64,000 bases of DNA, taken from Marinobacterium zhoushanense (GTDB lineage: Bacteria > Pseudomonadota > Gammaproteobacteria > Pseudomonadales > Balneatricaceae). A program made the position numbers and the translations under genes. A model generated the notes under the pieces. The model ran no database searches and was not told the DNA's origin. It worked only from the letters and a program-made list of their open reading frames with translations. The DNA lies in the NCBI RefSeq assembly GCF_014641945.1, contig NZ_BMIJ01000004.1:148530-212529 (forward strand), in the 5' to 3' direction. Of this stretch, positions 1-10,000 are shown piece after piece (position 1 is the stretch's first letter; every line of letters begins with the position of its first letter).

Positions 1-229
1 TAAGGTCGGCCGTGAAGGAGAAGCGCAACTGTTGTGTAACGGTCAGGCGATCAATTGCCCGCTCACCATACTCGCCGGCATAACAGATACCGATCAAATG
101 ACCATTGTGCAGTACAACCTGGCCCGATTTGTTATCGGCACAGGCGAGGAAGAAGGTTCCGCTGCGCTCCTGGTGGCAGGTTTCAAACAGGGCATTCCAT
201 AGCGCCAGAACGTCGGTCGGGGTGCTCAT
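1..229 (-). CDS. DUF4388-like protein, N-terminal part (runs off the window)
   Basis: The gene opens with an ATG at 229-227, preceded by an AGGAT-type ribosome site, and runs off the left edge, so only about 76 residues are visible. The pattern is a short helix (LWNALFETCHQ), a strand pair around SGTFFLACA, a turn (LHNGHLIGICYAGEYGE) and a segment ending LRFSFTADL. This order resembles DUF4388/PATAN domains, which are found in gliding, chemotaxis and signalling proteins as protein-interaction modules. The family assignment rests on pattern only and the C-terminal part is not visible. It lies downstream of and co-directional with minE, but 270 bp separate them, so shared transcription is uncertain. 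Confidence 0.5.
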   Translation of the reverse strand, partial: MSTPTDVLALWNALFETCHQERSGTFFLACADNKSGQVVLHNGHLIGICYAGEYGERAIDRLTVTQQLRFSFTADL

Positions 230-500
230 AGGTTCATCCTTTCTGCCAGAACTCCGCCTGGCGCCGCAAACACGGTCCAGGCCATTTAAGCTCCAGCAAA
301 AAGCGCACCAGTCGAAACACTTAGCCAGAATATGACGGAAAAGCGGTAATACCGGCGATTGGGGGGCCGTTTGAGCGATCGGCCTTTTACCAGGCCCTCC
401 CCTCACGCACCATAAACAAACCTGAACGGAGCACGCGAACCAACTTGCAGCACCGGAAAACCCTATAAAAAACCAGTGTTTCCCGGCACTTACGCCTGTA

Positions 501-761
501 CTACGCCCGACTTTTACTCGCTTCCGGCAAGGTGACGTTCAGCTCCAGAATCGAGCAGTTCTCATCCAGATTAACCTGCACGTCATCCACCGACACGTCG
601 ACATACTTGGCGATCACCGCCAGGATCTCCTGCTGCATCTGCGGCAGATAGTCCGGCTGGTTGCGCTGATTACGCTCGTAGGCGACTAGCACCTGCAGAC
701 GCTCCTTGGCAACGCTGGCCGAGCTCTGCTTCTTGGCGCGGAAATAACTGAGTATACTCAT
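501..761 (-). CDS. minE: Cell division topological specificity factor MinE
   Basis: 86 residues, the usual MinE length. The N-terminus ([11 protein letters not shown]) is the membrane-targeting amphipathic segment. It is followed by the MinD-contact helix ([14 protein letters not shown]) and the C-terminal dimerisation domain with beta-strands ([19 protein letters not shown]). MinE displaces MinD from the membrane by stimulating its ATPase, which drives the Min oscillation that keeps the division septum at mid-cell. Its start touches the minD stop at base 761, so the two are translationally coupled. It is the last gene of a minC-minD-minE operon in the conserved order. Confidence 0.96.
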   Translation of the reverse strand: MSILSYFRAKKQSSASVAKERLQVLVAYERNQRNQPDYLPQMQQEILAVIAKYVDVSVDDVQVNLDENCSILELNVTLPEASKSRA

Positions 762-1573
762 TAGCCCTTCCGTCCGAATACGCGGCTGAGCAGCCCTTTG
801 CGCTGCACTTCAAGAAAACGGTGCTCGCGCTCTTCACCCAGGAAGCGCGCAATTGCATCCAGATAGGCCTGCCCGGCATCGCTCTGCTGATCCAGCACCA
901 CCGGTTGCCCCTGGTTGGAGGCTTTGAGTACCGCTTCGGATTCCGGTATCACGCCCAACAGCGGGATGGCCAGAATATCCTGCACATCTTCGACACTGAG
1001 CATCTCGCCGGCCTGAACGCGGGCCGGGTTGTAGCGGGTCAGCAGCAGGTGTTCACGGATCGACCCGCCCTGCTCCGCCTTGCGCGACTTGCTCTGCAAC
1101 ACGCCGAGGATTCGGTCGGAATCGCGCACGGAGCTGACTTCAGGGTTAGTCACAACGATCGCCGTATCGGCGAAGTAGAGCGCCAGCTGGGCCCCCTTCT
1201 CGATACCGGCCGGAGAATCGCAGACGATGTAATCGAACATCTCGGAGAGTTCGTTCAGTACGCGCTCGACCCCTTCTACGGTCAGCGCATCCTTGTCCCG
1301 GGTCTGCGACGCCGGCAGGATGAACAGCCCTTCTGTCCGCTTATCCTTGATCAGTGCCTGATTCAGCGTCGCTTCCTGGTTGATCACATTGACCAGATCA
1401 AACACCACGCGACGCTCACAGCCCATGATCAGATCAAGGTTACGCAGGCCCACATCGAAATCGACCAGTACGGTCTTGTGACCGCGCAGTGCAAGACCAG
1501 TACCGATTGCCGCGCTGCTGGTCGTCTTGCCGACCCCGCCCTTACCAGACGTAACAACAATAATTTCAGCCAT
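761..1573 (-). CDS. minD: Septum site-determining ATPase MinD
   Basis: 270 residues, full length for MinD. A deviant Walker A motif ([10 protein letters not shown]) lies at residues 10-19, a Walker B-like [10 protein letters not shown] at about 38-47 and [10 protein letters not shown] at about 119-128. The C-terminal amphipathic helix ends [10 protein letters not shown] and is the membrane anchor. MinD is the membrane-cycling ATPase that carries MinC to the cell poles and recruits MinE. It is second in the min operon, 52 bp after minC, and its stop overlaps the minE start by one base. Confidence 0.97.
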   Translation of the reverse strand: MAEIIVVTSGKGGVGKTTSSAAIGTGLALRGHKTVLVDFDVGLRNLDLIMGCERRVVFDLVNVINQEATLNQALIKDKRTEGLFILPASQTRDKDALTVEGVERVLNELSEMFDYIVCDSPAGIEKGAQLALYFADTAIVVTNPEVSSVRDSDRILGVLQSKSRKAEQGGSIREHLLLTRYNPARVQAGEMLSVEDVQDILAIPLLGVIPESEAVLKASNQGQPVVLDQQSDAGQAYLDAIARFLGEEREHRFLEVQRKGLLSRVFGRKG

Positions 1574-1625
1574 TTACACAGTTTCCATCAGTATGGATTA
1601 ACAGAATTCTCATTCAGCCCCGACA

Positions 1626-2393
1626 CTACAGCGCAGCCGTATCCAGGCGCGTTCCCGACAGCCAGGCCTGGGCCGGCTTCTGCCAGTGATCGCTGCGCAG
1701 ATCTTCGCTCGCCTTAAAGTAACCTGCAATGGAGATCAATTCAGCTTCCAGGCTTTGACAAAATATCCGTGCCTCGGTATTACCGTTGACACCCGCCATG
1801 GCCCGGCCGCGCAACGGGCCGTAGATATGAATATTGCCATCGGCCATCACCTCTGCGCCGGCTCCCACCGACGAGAGCACGATCAGGTCGCCGCCCTGCA
1901 CATACACCTGCTGGCCGGACCGCACCGGAGTGGTCAGTATCCGGGTACGACTTTCAGCCTTAAGCGTCGCGTCAGGCGCTTTTTCGGCTACCGCTGCAAC
2001 CGGTTCAGCGGCCACCACCTCTTCTGACTCAGTCGGCGTTGTGCGTGACGGGTCGCCTCGCCCGCCCTGACCGAAGTCGGCCAGCCCCAGGCTCCTGCAC
2101 AACTCTGCGTCATACCGGTTACTGCCTCGCAATCCCACCGGGTGCAGCTCACTCTCGCGGCAGATCGCCAACAGATCCTGCAGCGGCGGAAGCGGCCTAT
2201 CGGCAGGCACCTGTTCCAGATTGAGCAGCACAGGCATCTGCTGAAACAGAGAGGGTAAACGAGCGGCATGTTGTGCCAGCTCCGTACGCAAGCGTTCAGC
2301 ATCAAAATCGAGCAGTATCAGCTCGTTGAGTGAAACTCGGGAGTTCTTGAATCTGAACTGGGGGGAGTCGGTGAAGCGATTCTCTGAGGTCAT
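1626..2393 (-). CDS. minC: Septum site-determining protein MinC
   Basis: 255 residues from the ATG at 2393. An in-frame TTG lies 30 bp upstream but the ATG matches the family N-terminus better (FRFKNSRVSLNELIL). The N-terminal FtsZ-antagonising domain spans about residues 10-105. A variable, Ala/Glu-rich linker covers about 110-150. The C-terminal right-handed beta-helix domain, which dimerises and binds MinD, carries the family signatures RSGQQVYVQGGDLIVL, GNIHIYGPLRGRAMAG and GYF near the end. It is the first gene of minCDE. The ribosome site is weak (AGGTG, close to the ATG), and an inverted repeat lies 38 bp upstream in its leader. Confidence 0.94.
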   Translation of the reverse strand: MTSENRFTDSPQFRFKNSRVSLNELILLDFDAERLRTELAQHAARLPSLFQQMPVLLNLEQVPADRPLPPLQDLLAICRESELHPVGLRGSNRYDAELCRSLGLADFGQGGRGDPSRTTPTESEEVVAAEPVAAVAEKAPDATLKAESRTRILTTPVRSGQQVYVQGGDLIVLSSVGAGAEVMADGNIHIYGPLRGRAMAGVNGNTEARIFCQSLEAELISIAGYFKASEDLRSDHWQKPAQAWLSGTRLDTAAL

Positions 2394-2977
2394 ACACCTG
2401 CTGTCCGGGCAGAGCCAATGCAAAGGTTAAAAGCGCGCTAAGAGTACCACGCGCGCTTGGGTGTCACTACAGCCATGACTCATTGGGACTCGATATAGAC
2501 CGAAAGGTTCTCTCCTCCGTGCGCCAGGATTTCCGCTGAGCGCTATTGAACAACCAGCCTCCTGCTCCGACGCCACTTCGCACTGTGAACTGTCCGCTGT
2601 GGCGGTACGTTATCGGTTGCGCCTGGGCTTTTTCGGCTCTCCTGCAATTTTATTATTCACCAACCATTAAACCAATATGCAGTTATTTTCTCCGCGATCT
2701 TATCTATATTCAGAGAAATCCACCACACAAAGGAAACAACACTTGCCGCATAACGTTTTCTTATTGAAATCCTATACTAATAATAATTATCCGGGTATCG
2801 GTGTGTGTATTAGGGTTAATGCAAATGACATCGGTTGTCGACCTTTCCGGCGGAGTGAAAGAAGTTGAACTGGATAACGGATTAATACCAAAGACTCAAC
2901 GGTTTATAGATATTTTGCCTCCCTGTGAGGCTCAGTTTAAATCTGGGTATCTGAATATAGATCCGGGGTTAGACGTC
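2394..2977. other. Intergenic region between divergent minC and lysR
   Basis: No convincing gene is seen here. The part next to minC holds an inverted repeat (2431-2458). The stretch from about 2640 to 2810 is clearly richer in A+T than the flanks and contains a TATACT hexamer at 2773-2778, so it probably holds the lysR promoter. No well-spaced -35/-10 pair could be assigned. Confidence 0.5.
2431..2458. repeat. Inverted repeat in the minC leader
   Basis: AAGCGCGC at 2431-2438 and GCGCGCTT at 2451-2458 form a perfect 8-bp inverted repeat around 12 bases, ending 38 bp before the minC start. It could be an operator or an mRNA hairpin near the minC ribosome site. There is no T-run, so it is not a typical terminator. 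Confidence 0.5.
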
Positions 2978-3874
2978 ATGAACTTCAAACAGCTCGAAAC
3001 TTTTGTTTGGGTCGCAACGCTTGGCAGTTTCAGAAAGGCCGCCGAGCGCTTGTTTACCACACAACCCGGAGTGTCGACCCGAATTGCCGGCCTTGAAGAT
3101 GAACTCGGTGTAAAACTGTTTGAACGCGAGGGCGGACCGGGTCCAATTACCCTGACAGCCAAGGGCAAAGAGCTTCTCCCCTACGCCGAGAAGATCATCT
3201 TCATGTCCGAGCAGCTGCGTAAACATGCGGATAAAGGCGCTCTGTTATCCGGCACCCTTAGGCTGGGCGTATCGGAAACCGTGGTACATACCTGGTTGCC
3301 CGATTTTCTACGATGCCTGCACAAAGAGATGCCCAATCTCGACGTGGAGATGACGGTCGATGTGACAGGGAATCTACGCAACGGCCTGCTGGATCGTTCG
3401 CTCGACCTGGCCTTCCTGATGGGGCCGATTTCCGAGCCGACAATAGCGGACCTGGACCTCTGCAGGTTTCCACTGGTCTGGGTTGCAAGTCCAGAGCTCA
3501 AACTACCGGAACGGATGCTGTATCTGGAGGAGATGAGTGAATGGCCGATCATCACCTATGCGCGCAACACCCGCCCATTCGCGGAGATCAGTCAGCGATT
3601 TAAAGAGCTGGACAGCCTACCGCCAAGATTTTTTACCTCCAGTTCGTTGGCCGCCTGTCGAAGATTAGCCTTGGACGGCATCGGTATCTCAACCCTGCCC
3701 TACGAAATGATCGCACCGGCGTTGGAAGCGGGTGAACTGATAAGAGTTAGAGCCATCTGGACACCGTCGGAGCTGGCTTTTACCGCCTCATATCCGGTGA
3801 CGCCTTTTAATCCGTTAGCGGAAATAGCGGCAAAACTGGCGGTGAACACCGCCCAAGAACACAAAAACAGATGA
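2978..3874 (+). CDS. LysR-family transcriptional regulator
   Basis: 298 residues from the ATG at 2978; the reading frame is open further upstream, but LysR proteins begin at this point (MNFKQLETFVWV). The N-terminal winged helix-turn-helix includes SFRKAAERLFTTQPGVSTRI at about residues 17-36. An effector-binding domain of two alpha/beta lobes follows from about residue 90. The gene lies 179 bp upstream of a TRAP transporter operon on the same strand, and the pair probably form a regulator-transporter unit. An imperfect symmetry, CTCAAC-GT-GTTGAG at 3950-3963 between the two genes, may be part of its operator. The effector is unknown. Confidence 0.88.
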   Translation: MNFKQLETFVWVATLGSFRKAAERLFTTQPGVSTRIAGLEDELGVKLFEREGGPGPITLTAKGKELLPYAEKIIFMSEQLRKHADKGALLSGTLRLGVSETVVHTWLPDFLRCLHKEMPNLDVEMTVDVTGNLRNGLLDRSLDLAFLMGPISEPTIADLDLCRFPLVWVASPELKLPERMLYLEEMSEWPIITYARNTRPFAEISQRFKELDSLPPRFFTSSSLAACRRLALDGIGISTLPYEMIAPALEAGELIRVRAIWTPSELAFTASYPVTPFNPLAEIAAKLAVNTAQEHKNR

Positions 3875-3949
3875 CATAACTATTTTTTATTTAAATGCTG
3901 AACTAACGATAGAAAACCTAACAGATTAAAAATCACTGGTCCGCGTACC

Positions 3950-3963
3950 CTCAACGTGTTGAG
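3950..3963. promoter_or_regulatory. Possible operator before the first TRAP operon
   Basis: CTCAAC-GT-GTTGAG is a 6-bp inverted repeat 90 bp upstream of the TRAP binding-protein gene. Its position suits a binding site for the neighbouring LysR protein, but no second copy was found. Confidence 0.3.
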
Positions 3964-4053
3964 CACCAAAAACCCAAGATGGCTATTCTAAAAATAGCCT
4001 TTCAAAACAAAAAGAAAGATGAACACAACACCACACAACAGCGGGAGAACATC

Positions 4054-5025
4054 ATGACTTCGAAAAAGCTGCTCGCAGCCGCACTTCTCATTGGCGGTAT
4101 AGCTGCCTCAACTGCCCAAGCTGAAAAATGGCACATGCCGACGCCTTACGGTGATGCCAACCTACCGACCCAGATCGCCTATGAATTCGCCGAAGAGGTC
4201 AAAGCCAAGACGGACGGAGCTATGGACATAACCGTGCACTCCGGCGCCTCGCTGGTCGAGCACCCGGAGATTCCGCGCGCGGTGAAGACCGGTCAGGTAC
4301 AGCTCGGGGAGGTGTTCATCGGCATCATGGGCAATACTCACCCGGTGTTTAAACACGACAACATCCCCTTCCTGGCGACCACCTATGAGCAAGCCGAAAC
4401 GCTGTGGCAGGCCGCCAAGCCCGAGGTCGAAAAGCAGTTGGCCAAAGAGGGTATGATGCTGCTCTACTCAGTTCCCTGGCCCGCCCAGAGCCTCTACACA
4501 AAGATTCCGGTAACCAGCCTGGCCGATCTCAAAGGGCTGAAAATGCGCGCCTACAGCCCTTCCACCTCACGTTTGGCAGACCTGATGGGCACCACCCCCA
4601 CCACTATCCAGGTACCTGAGATTCCGCAGGCATTCAGCACCGGCATTATCGATGCGATGATCACCTCGCCCTCTACCGGCGCCAATGGCCAGGCCTGGGA
4701 TTATCTGAACCACTACACCTCGATTAACGCCTGGATTCCGAAAAACATGGTGGTCGTCAACACCCGTGCGTTCAAACGCCTGGACAAGGGCATACAGGAT
4801 GCGCTGCAGGAAGCAGCCGCCAACGCGGAGAGCAAAGGTTGGAATGGCGTCCGTGTGAAAGCGACCGAGGACACCCAGATCCTCGCCGATCACGGTATTA
4901 GCGTCTCTGAGCCCTCCGAGCAGCTGGTTAACGAGCTGAAACAGATCGGTGACGTGATGATCGGCGAGTGGAAGGAAGAAGCGCCTGAGGAAGTATCCGC
5001 TATATTGAGCAAGTACAACCAGTAA
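4054..5025 (+). CDS. TRAP transporter solute-binding protein (DctP family)
   Basis: 323 residues from the ATG at 4054, chosen because GGGAG lies 7 bp upstream and a clean signal peptide follows (MTSKKLLAAALLIGG, cleavage after AQA). The open frame further upstream has no secretion signal. The conserved ligand-carboxylate arginine is in GLKMRAYSP at about residue 150, and the DctP segment PEIPQAFSTGIIDA follows. This is the periplasmic receptor of a TRAP transporter, which delivers an organic acid to the QM membrane pair for sodium-driven uptake. A strong hairpin follows the gene before the membrane subunits. The substrate is not predictable from sequence alone. Confidence 0.92.
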   Translation: MTSKKLLAAALLIGGIAASTAQAEKWHMPTPYGDANLPTQIAYEFAEEVKAKTDGAMDITVHSGASLVEHPEIPRAVKTGQVQLGEVFIGIMGNTHPVFKHDNIPFLATTYEQAETLWQAAKPEVEKQLAKEGMMLLYSVPWPAQSLYTKIPVTSLADLKGLKMRAYSPSTSRLADLMGTTPTTIQVPEIPQAFSTGIIDAMITSPSTGANGQAWDYLNHYTSINAWIPKNMVVVNTRAFKRLDKGIQDALQEAAANAESKGWNGVRVKATEDTQILADHGISVSEPSEQLVNELKQIGDVMIGEWKEEAPEEVSAILSKYNQ

Positions 5026-5039
5026 TACGTACCATGCAA

Positions 5040-5058
5040 CCCCGGCATTACGCCGGGG
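5040..5058 (+). terminator. Hairpin between TRAP receptor and membrane genes
   Basis: CCCCGGC-ATTAC-GCCGGGG forms a perfect 7-bp stem with no T-run. In a transporter operon such an intercistronic hairpin usually protects or attenuates the message so that more receptor than membrane protein is made. That role is inference. Confidence 0.5.
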
Positions 5059-5079
5059 TCTCGCGAGCGAGGCTCCCAC

Positions 5080-5598
5080 ATGAAGTCGCTTCGAAACAGA
5101 TTCTACCTCGCATCAGGATATCTGTCCGGATTGTGCATTATCCTGATCATGCTGATTATCCTGGCCCAGATTGTCGGTCGATATTTTGGCTTTATCGTAC
5201 CGTCGGCCGAAGATTTTTCCGGATATGCATTGGCTGCCGCCACCTTTTTCGGGCTTGCCTATACCTTCCGCGAAGGTGGTCACATCCGTGTCATCCTGGT
5301 GATCCAACGTTGGCCCTTACGCCTGCGTTATTACCAGGAGCTGACGGTACTCTGCCTTGCCCTGGGCCTGGTCAGTTTCATGACCTTTTATTGCGGCCAT
5401 ATGGTCTGGGAATCCTACATCTTCGAAGAGGTCTCGTACGGTTACGTGCCTGTCCCGTTGTGGATTCCACAGGTGCCCGTCGCCCTCGGCATGCTCGCAC
5501 TCAACCTGGCGGTACTCGATGACCTGATCAGCATGTTGCGCGGCCACGCCCCCTCTTACCGTGCTCACGAAGACGAGCTCAATCTGGAGGAGGTGTAA
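5080..5598 (+). CDS. TRAP transporter small membrane subunit (DctQ family)
   Basis: 172 residues with four predicted membrane helices (about residues 14-38, 48-66, 88-107 and 130-148), the standard DctQ topology. A GAGG ribosome site lies 8 bp before the ATG. The family segment ending EDFSGYALAAATFFGLAYTF is followed by the typical REGGHIRV. The small subunit pairs with DctM in the inner membrane. Its TAA stop overlaps the dctM ATG (TAATG), so the two are translationally coupled. Confidence 0.9.
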   Translation: MKSLRNRFYLASGYLSGLCIILIMLIILAQIVGRYFGFIVPSAEDFSGYALAAATFFGLAYTFREGGHIRVILVIQRWPLRLRYYQELTVLCLALGLVSFMTFYCGHMVWESYIFEEVSYGYVPVPLWIPQVPVALGMLALNLAVLDDLISMLRGHAPSYRAHEDELNLEEV

Positions 5599-6905
5599 TG
5601 GATACTTTACTGCTTTCGTTCGTCCTGGCATTCGCGCTGATCCTGATGCTCGCCGCCGGCGTCTGGGTGGCATTGGCACTGGTTGGTGTCGGTGTGCTCG
5701 GGCTCTACCTGTCGGGCAACGAACAGATCGGACTCCTGTTCGCCACCTCAAGCTGGGGGGCAAGCACTGGCTGGTCGCTCACCGCGCTACCAATGTTCAT
5801 CTGGATGGGAGAGGTGCTGTTCCGCACACGCCTGTCGGAAGACCTGTTCAAGGGGCTGGCCCCCTGGCTGGGCGGTCTGCCCGGCAAACTTCTCCACGTC
5901 AACGTCTTGAGTTGCGGTATATTCGCCGCAGTCTCCGGCTCATCGGCGGCCACCGCTGCGACCATCGGGCGCATGACCCTGCCTGAACTCAAGGCACAGG
6001 GCTACAGCGACCGTATGGCCATCGGTACCCTGGCGGGCTCCGGTACCCTCGGCCTGTTGATTCCGCCATCTATCATTCTGATCGTCTACGGGGTGGCGGC
6101 TGAAGTTTCCATCGGGCGCCTGTTTATCGCCGGCGCGCTGCCGGGACTGCTGCTGGTTGTGCTGTTCATGGGCTACACCATGGTCTGGGCACTGTTCAAT
6201 AGCGATGAGCTGCCGCACCACGACAAGCAACATATCTCCCTGTCCGCCAAGATCGTCGCCCTGCGCAAACTGCTGCCCATCGTCGGACTGATCGTCTTCG
6301 TACTCGGGTCCATCTATGGCGGCTTCACCACGCCGACCGAAGCTGCGGCACTGGGCGTGTTTGGCGCCCTGATTCTGGCGAAGGTGACCGGCAGTCTGAA
6401 CAGACAGAGCTTTACCGAAAGCCTGCTCGGGGCGGTGAAAAGCTCCTGCATGATCGGTCTGATTCTGATCGGCGCCCATTTCCTGACCCTGGCCATGGGG
6501 TTTCTGGGCATTCCCAAGGCTCTGGCCAGCTGGATCGGCACCATGAGTCTTTCCCCCTACGAACTGCTGCTGGCGCTGACCGTGCTATTTGTGGCGTTGG
6601 GCTGCTTTCTGGATGGTATCTCGGTGGTAGTGTTGACCGTCGCCGTCGTACTGCCCATGGTACAGCAGGCCAATATCGATCTGCTCTGGTTCGGTATCTA
6701 TATCGTGCTGGTGGTCGAGATGTCGCAGATCACCCCACCCGTCGGGTTCAACCTCTTCGTGATTCAGGCGTTGACCGGTAAGGACATTCTGTACGTGGCG
6801 CGCGCGGCACTGCCCTTCTTCCTGATGATCCTGACCGCCATTGTGCTGATCACCTGGTTCCCGGAGATCGCCACCTACTTACCCACTACCATGACCCAAA
6901 GGTAA
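5598..6905 (+). CDS. TRAP transporter large membrane subunit (DctM family)
   Basis: 435 residues, full DctM length, with about 12 hydrophobic segments. The family hallmarks are present: a first re-entrant loop region with GIFAAVSGSSAATAATIG, then GTLAGSGTLGLLIPPSIILI, and in the second half GCFLDGISVVVLTVAVVLP and ITPPVGFNLFVIQAL. It forms the transport channel with DctQ and uses a sodium gradient. It is the last gene of the lysR-dctPQM unit. An inverted repeat that could end transcription follows directly. Confidence 0.94.
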   Translation: MDTLLLSFVLAFALILMLAAGVWVALALVGVGVLGLYLSGNEQIGLLFATSSWGASTGWSLTALPMFIWMGEVLFRTRLSEDLFKGLAPWLGGLPGKLLHVNVLSCGIFAAVSGSSAATAATIGRMTLPELKAQGYSDRMAIGTLAGSGTLGLLIPPSIILIVYGVAAEVSIGRLFIAGALPGLLLVVLFMGYTMVWALFNSDELPHHDKQHISLSAKIVALRKLLPIVGLIVFVLGSIYGGFTTPTEAAALGVFGALILAKVTGSLNRQSFTESLLGAVKSSCMIGLILIGAHFLTLAMGFLGIPKALASWIGTMSLSPYELLLALTVLFVALGCFLDGISVVVLTVAVVLPMVQQANIDLLWFGIYIVLVVEMSQITPPVGFNLFVIQALTGKDILYVARAALPFFLMILTAIVLITWFPEIATYLPTTMTQR

Positions 6906-6938
6906 CCGGATGATGCATCCGTCATTCTGATCCGGTTT
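6904..6938 (+). terminator. Possible terminator after the first TRAP operon
   Basis: AACCGGAT at 6904-6911 pairs with ATCCGGTT at 6930-6937 and is followed by a short TTT. The loop is long (18 bases) and contains its own CGGATG/CATCCG symmetry. A second stem, GCCCCC-TAACAC-GGGGGC, lies at 6980-6997. Together they probably separate the TRAP operon from the glutamate dehydrogenase gene. Confidence 0.45.
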
Positions 6939-7083
6939 ACGTCCTACTAAACGAACCGCCTCCTCAACGCTCGACTTATGCCCCCTAACACGGGGGCCTG
7001 GGAGGCTTTTGCCTGACGCAGGCGGCGGTATGGATTTCACATTCTGATCGGGGCCCGGCCCCACTCGAGGTTAGACAGCGGCT

Positions 7084-10000
7084 ATGACTACACAGGTTCG
7101 TGCAGACGACGCAATAGCGGGCCATACGCTCATCCATCGCGGACAGTTCAGCGCGCCCGATGCCGATACACATAGAATCGATCTCTGGGTGGAAGGGAGC
7201 GGAGAGTTAATAGCGCTCTCATCTCTTTTGCCGATGATCGAAAATCTTGGTGTGGAGGTATTCACCTCCAGCAGCAAAAAGGAGGCTGGCTGGCGTGTCG
7301 ACCTGCGAGTACGCCCCCTGTCATCCGCGCTACTCATTTCGGAAGAGATGCGTGCACGCTTTATCGACACCCTGTTGGCGGTCAGCCATGGATATGTGGA
7401 CAACGACGGCTTCAACCGCCTGGTTACTCTGGGTGATTTCGATCTGCGTGGATGTGTGCTGCTGCGCGCCTTGGCACACTATCTAACCCAGATAAACCTG
7501 CCGTTCAGCAAGAGTTACATGGAAACGACGCTCTGTCGGCATCCGATGATCGCCCAAGCAATCGTGAATCTGTTCCATGTCAAATTTGACCCTGACCGAG
7601 AACGGGATAGTGAGCAGTTAAAGGCGGCCCGTACCGCAGTACTGCTACTGATCGACGATGTCGCCTCGCTGGATGAAGACCGTATCCTGCGCGCCTATAT
7701 CGAGGTGATCGAGGCCATGGTGCGCACCAACTTTTTCCTCGATCAAATCTGGACCGAAGCCGACCACTGCCTGGCATTCAAACTTCTGCCCGGCCACATC
7801 TCCGCCATGCCCAAACCGGTGCCGACGTTTGAGATCTTCGTTTTCAGCACGCTGCTGGAGGGGGTGCACCTGCGTGGCGGCAAGGTTGCCCGCGGCGGTC
7901 TACGATGGTCCGAGCGGATGGAGGACTACCGCACCGAGATACTTGGTCTGGTGAAGGCGCAGATGGTCAAGAATGCCGTTATCGTCCCAACCGGCGCCAA
8001 GGGCGGCTTCGTGGTCAGGCGGCTGAGTCCCGAGGCCGGGCCGGAGCTGCGCATCGAGCAGGTACGTCGCGCCTACTCCAGCTATATTCGGGCCCTGTTG
8101 GACCTGACCGATAACCGCGACGAAACCGGTGTGCTGCCGCCACCGCGCGTGGTACGCCACGACGAAGACGATGCATATCTGGTCGTTGCCGCCGACAAGG
8201 GTACCGCGACCTTCTCCGATACCGCCAACGCCATCGCCAGGGAACGCGACTTTTGGCTCGGCGACGCCTTTGCTTCGGGGGGATCCCAGGGCTATGACCA
8301 CAAGAGGATGGGGATTACTGCCCGCGGTGCATGGGAGTCCACCAAGCGCCTCTTCAAGGAGCTTGGTCAGGATACCCAGTGCACCCCGTTCCGTGTAGTC
8401 GGCATCGGCGATATGTCCGGCGACGTATTCGGCAATGGCATGTTGCTGTCCAGGCATATTCGTCTGGTTGCGGCGTTTAACCACCAGCACATATTTCTCG
8501 ACCCGAACCCGGATCCCGTGGCCTCCTGCCAGGAGCGCCAACGCCTGTTCCGCCTACCCCGCTCCAGCTGGCTGGATTACTGCCCGTCCGCAATCTCCGA
8601 AGGCGGCGGCGTATTCTCACGCAACGCCAAACGCATCCCGTTGTCGCCACAGGTACGCCAGGCACTGGGTATTGAAGGTCTGCCCGATAGTCTCGACCCC
8701 AACAGCCTGATCCGGGCGATCCTGTGTGCCGAAGTGGATCTGCTCTGGAACGGCGGCATCGGTACCTATGTGCGCGCCAGCCACGAACGCGACAGCGAGG
8801 TTGGCGACCGCACCAACGACCCTCTGCGTGTGACCGCAGCAGAGCTGCGCACCAAAGCGGTGGTCGAGGGTGGCAACCTGGGACTGACCCAGGCCGCCCG
8901 AGTGGAGTTTGCACGCCGTGGCGGCCTGATCAGCACCGATGCGGTCGATAACTCGGCAGGCGTCGACTGCTCAGACCACGAGGTCAATATCAAGATCCTG
9001 CTCGACCAACTGGTACGCGAGGGTCGTATTGACCCCGAGCAGAGAGATCGGCTACTCAATGAGATGACCGACGAGGTTGCCGAGCTGGTTCTGCGCAATA
9101 ACTACCAGCAGAGCAAAATGTTGAGCCAGTCGAACCGAACCGCACCGGAATTCATCACCCAGCATGCCCAACTGATCCAATTGCTGGAGCGAGAGGGTCG
9201 ACTGGACCGCCAGTTGGAGCAGCTACCGGATGACGCCGAGATCGAGAGCCGGATCGCCAACCGGCAAGGACTGACTCGACCGGAGATCGCTGTGCTCCTG
9301 GCCTATACCAAAAGTCTGGTATTCGAGAAGCTGGTTGAAACCGACATCATTGATGACCCCCATATCGCCAGCGAACTGTACAACTACTTCCCTTCGCGCC
9401 TGCGACAGGAGTACGCGGACGCTATCGCCGAGCATCCTTTGCGACGGGAGATTCTCGCTGCCCAGCTCACCAATCAGGTGATGAACCGCATGGGCGCCAC
9501 CTTCAGTCTCCGTCTGCTGGAGGAGTCAGGCGTCAACTGCGCCCGCTGGATACGATCCTATACGGTTGCCCGTGAAGCACTGGGCATTCCCGCCCTGATC
9601 AAGTCCATTGAATCCCTTGGGCTCAGCGTCAGCAACGATGTCCAGATGGATCTTCACCTGCGTATCCACCACCCTCTGCTGCGGGCGACACACTGGGTGC
9701 TGGAAAACGCTGATTGGAACCAGAGCACCCAATCGCTGATCGCCCTGTACAGCGACGCCGCGGCCCACACCCGAATAGAGTTGGCCCGGTTTCAGTTGCT
9801 GACCAGTCAGGATTCCACTCCTCTCGAAGCCGAGATCGATGCGCTTGAGTACCTTTACTACGCTTTCGATATCGCCGAATTGGCGCAGAAAACCTGGTTA
9901 AGCCAGTGTTTCATCGCTGCCGAATACCTCTCGCTCAACCTGCGCCTGGAGCTGTTCTGGCTGAGACGGGAGATTGAACAGCTACCTGCCTACGACCGGT

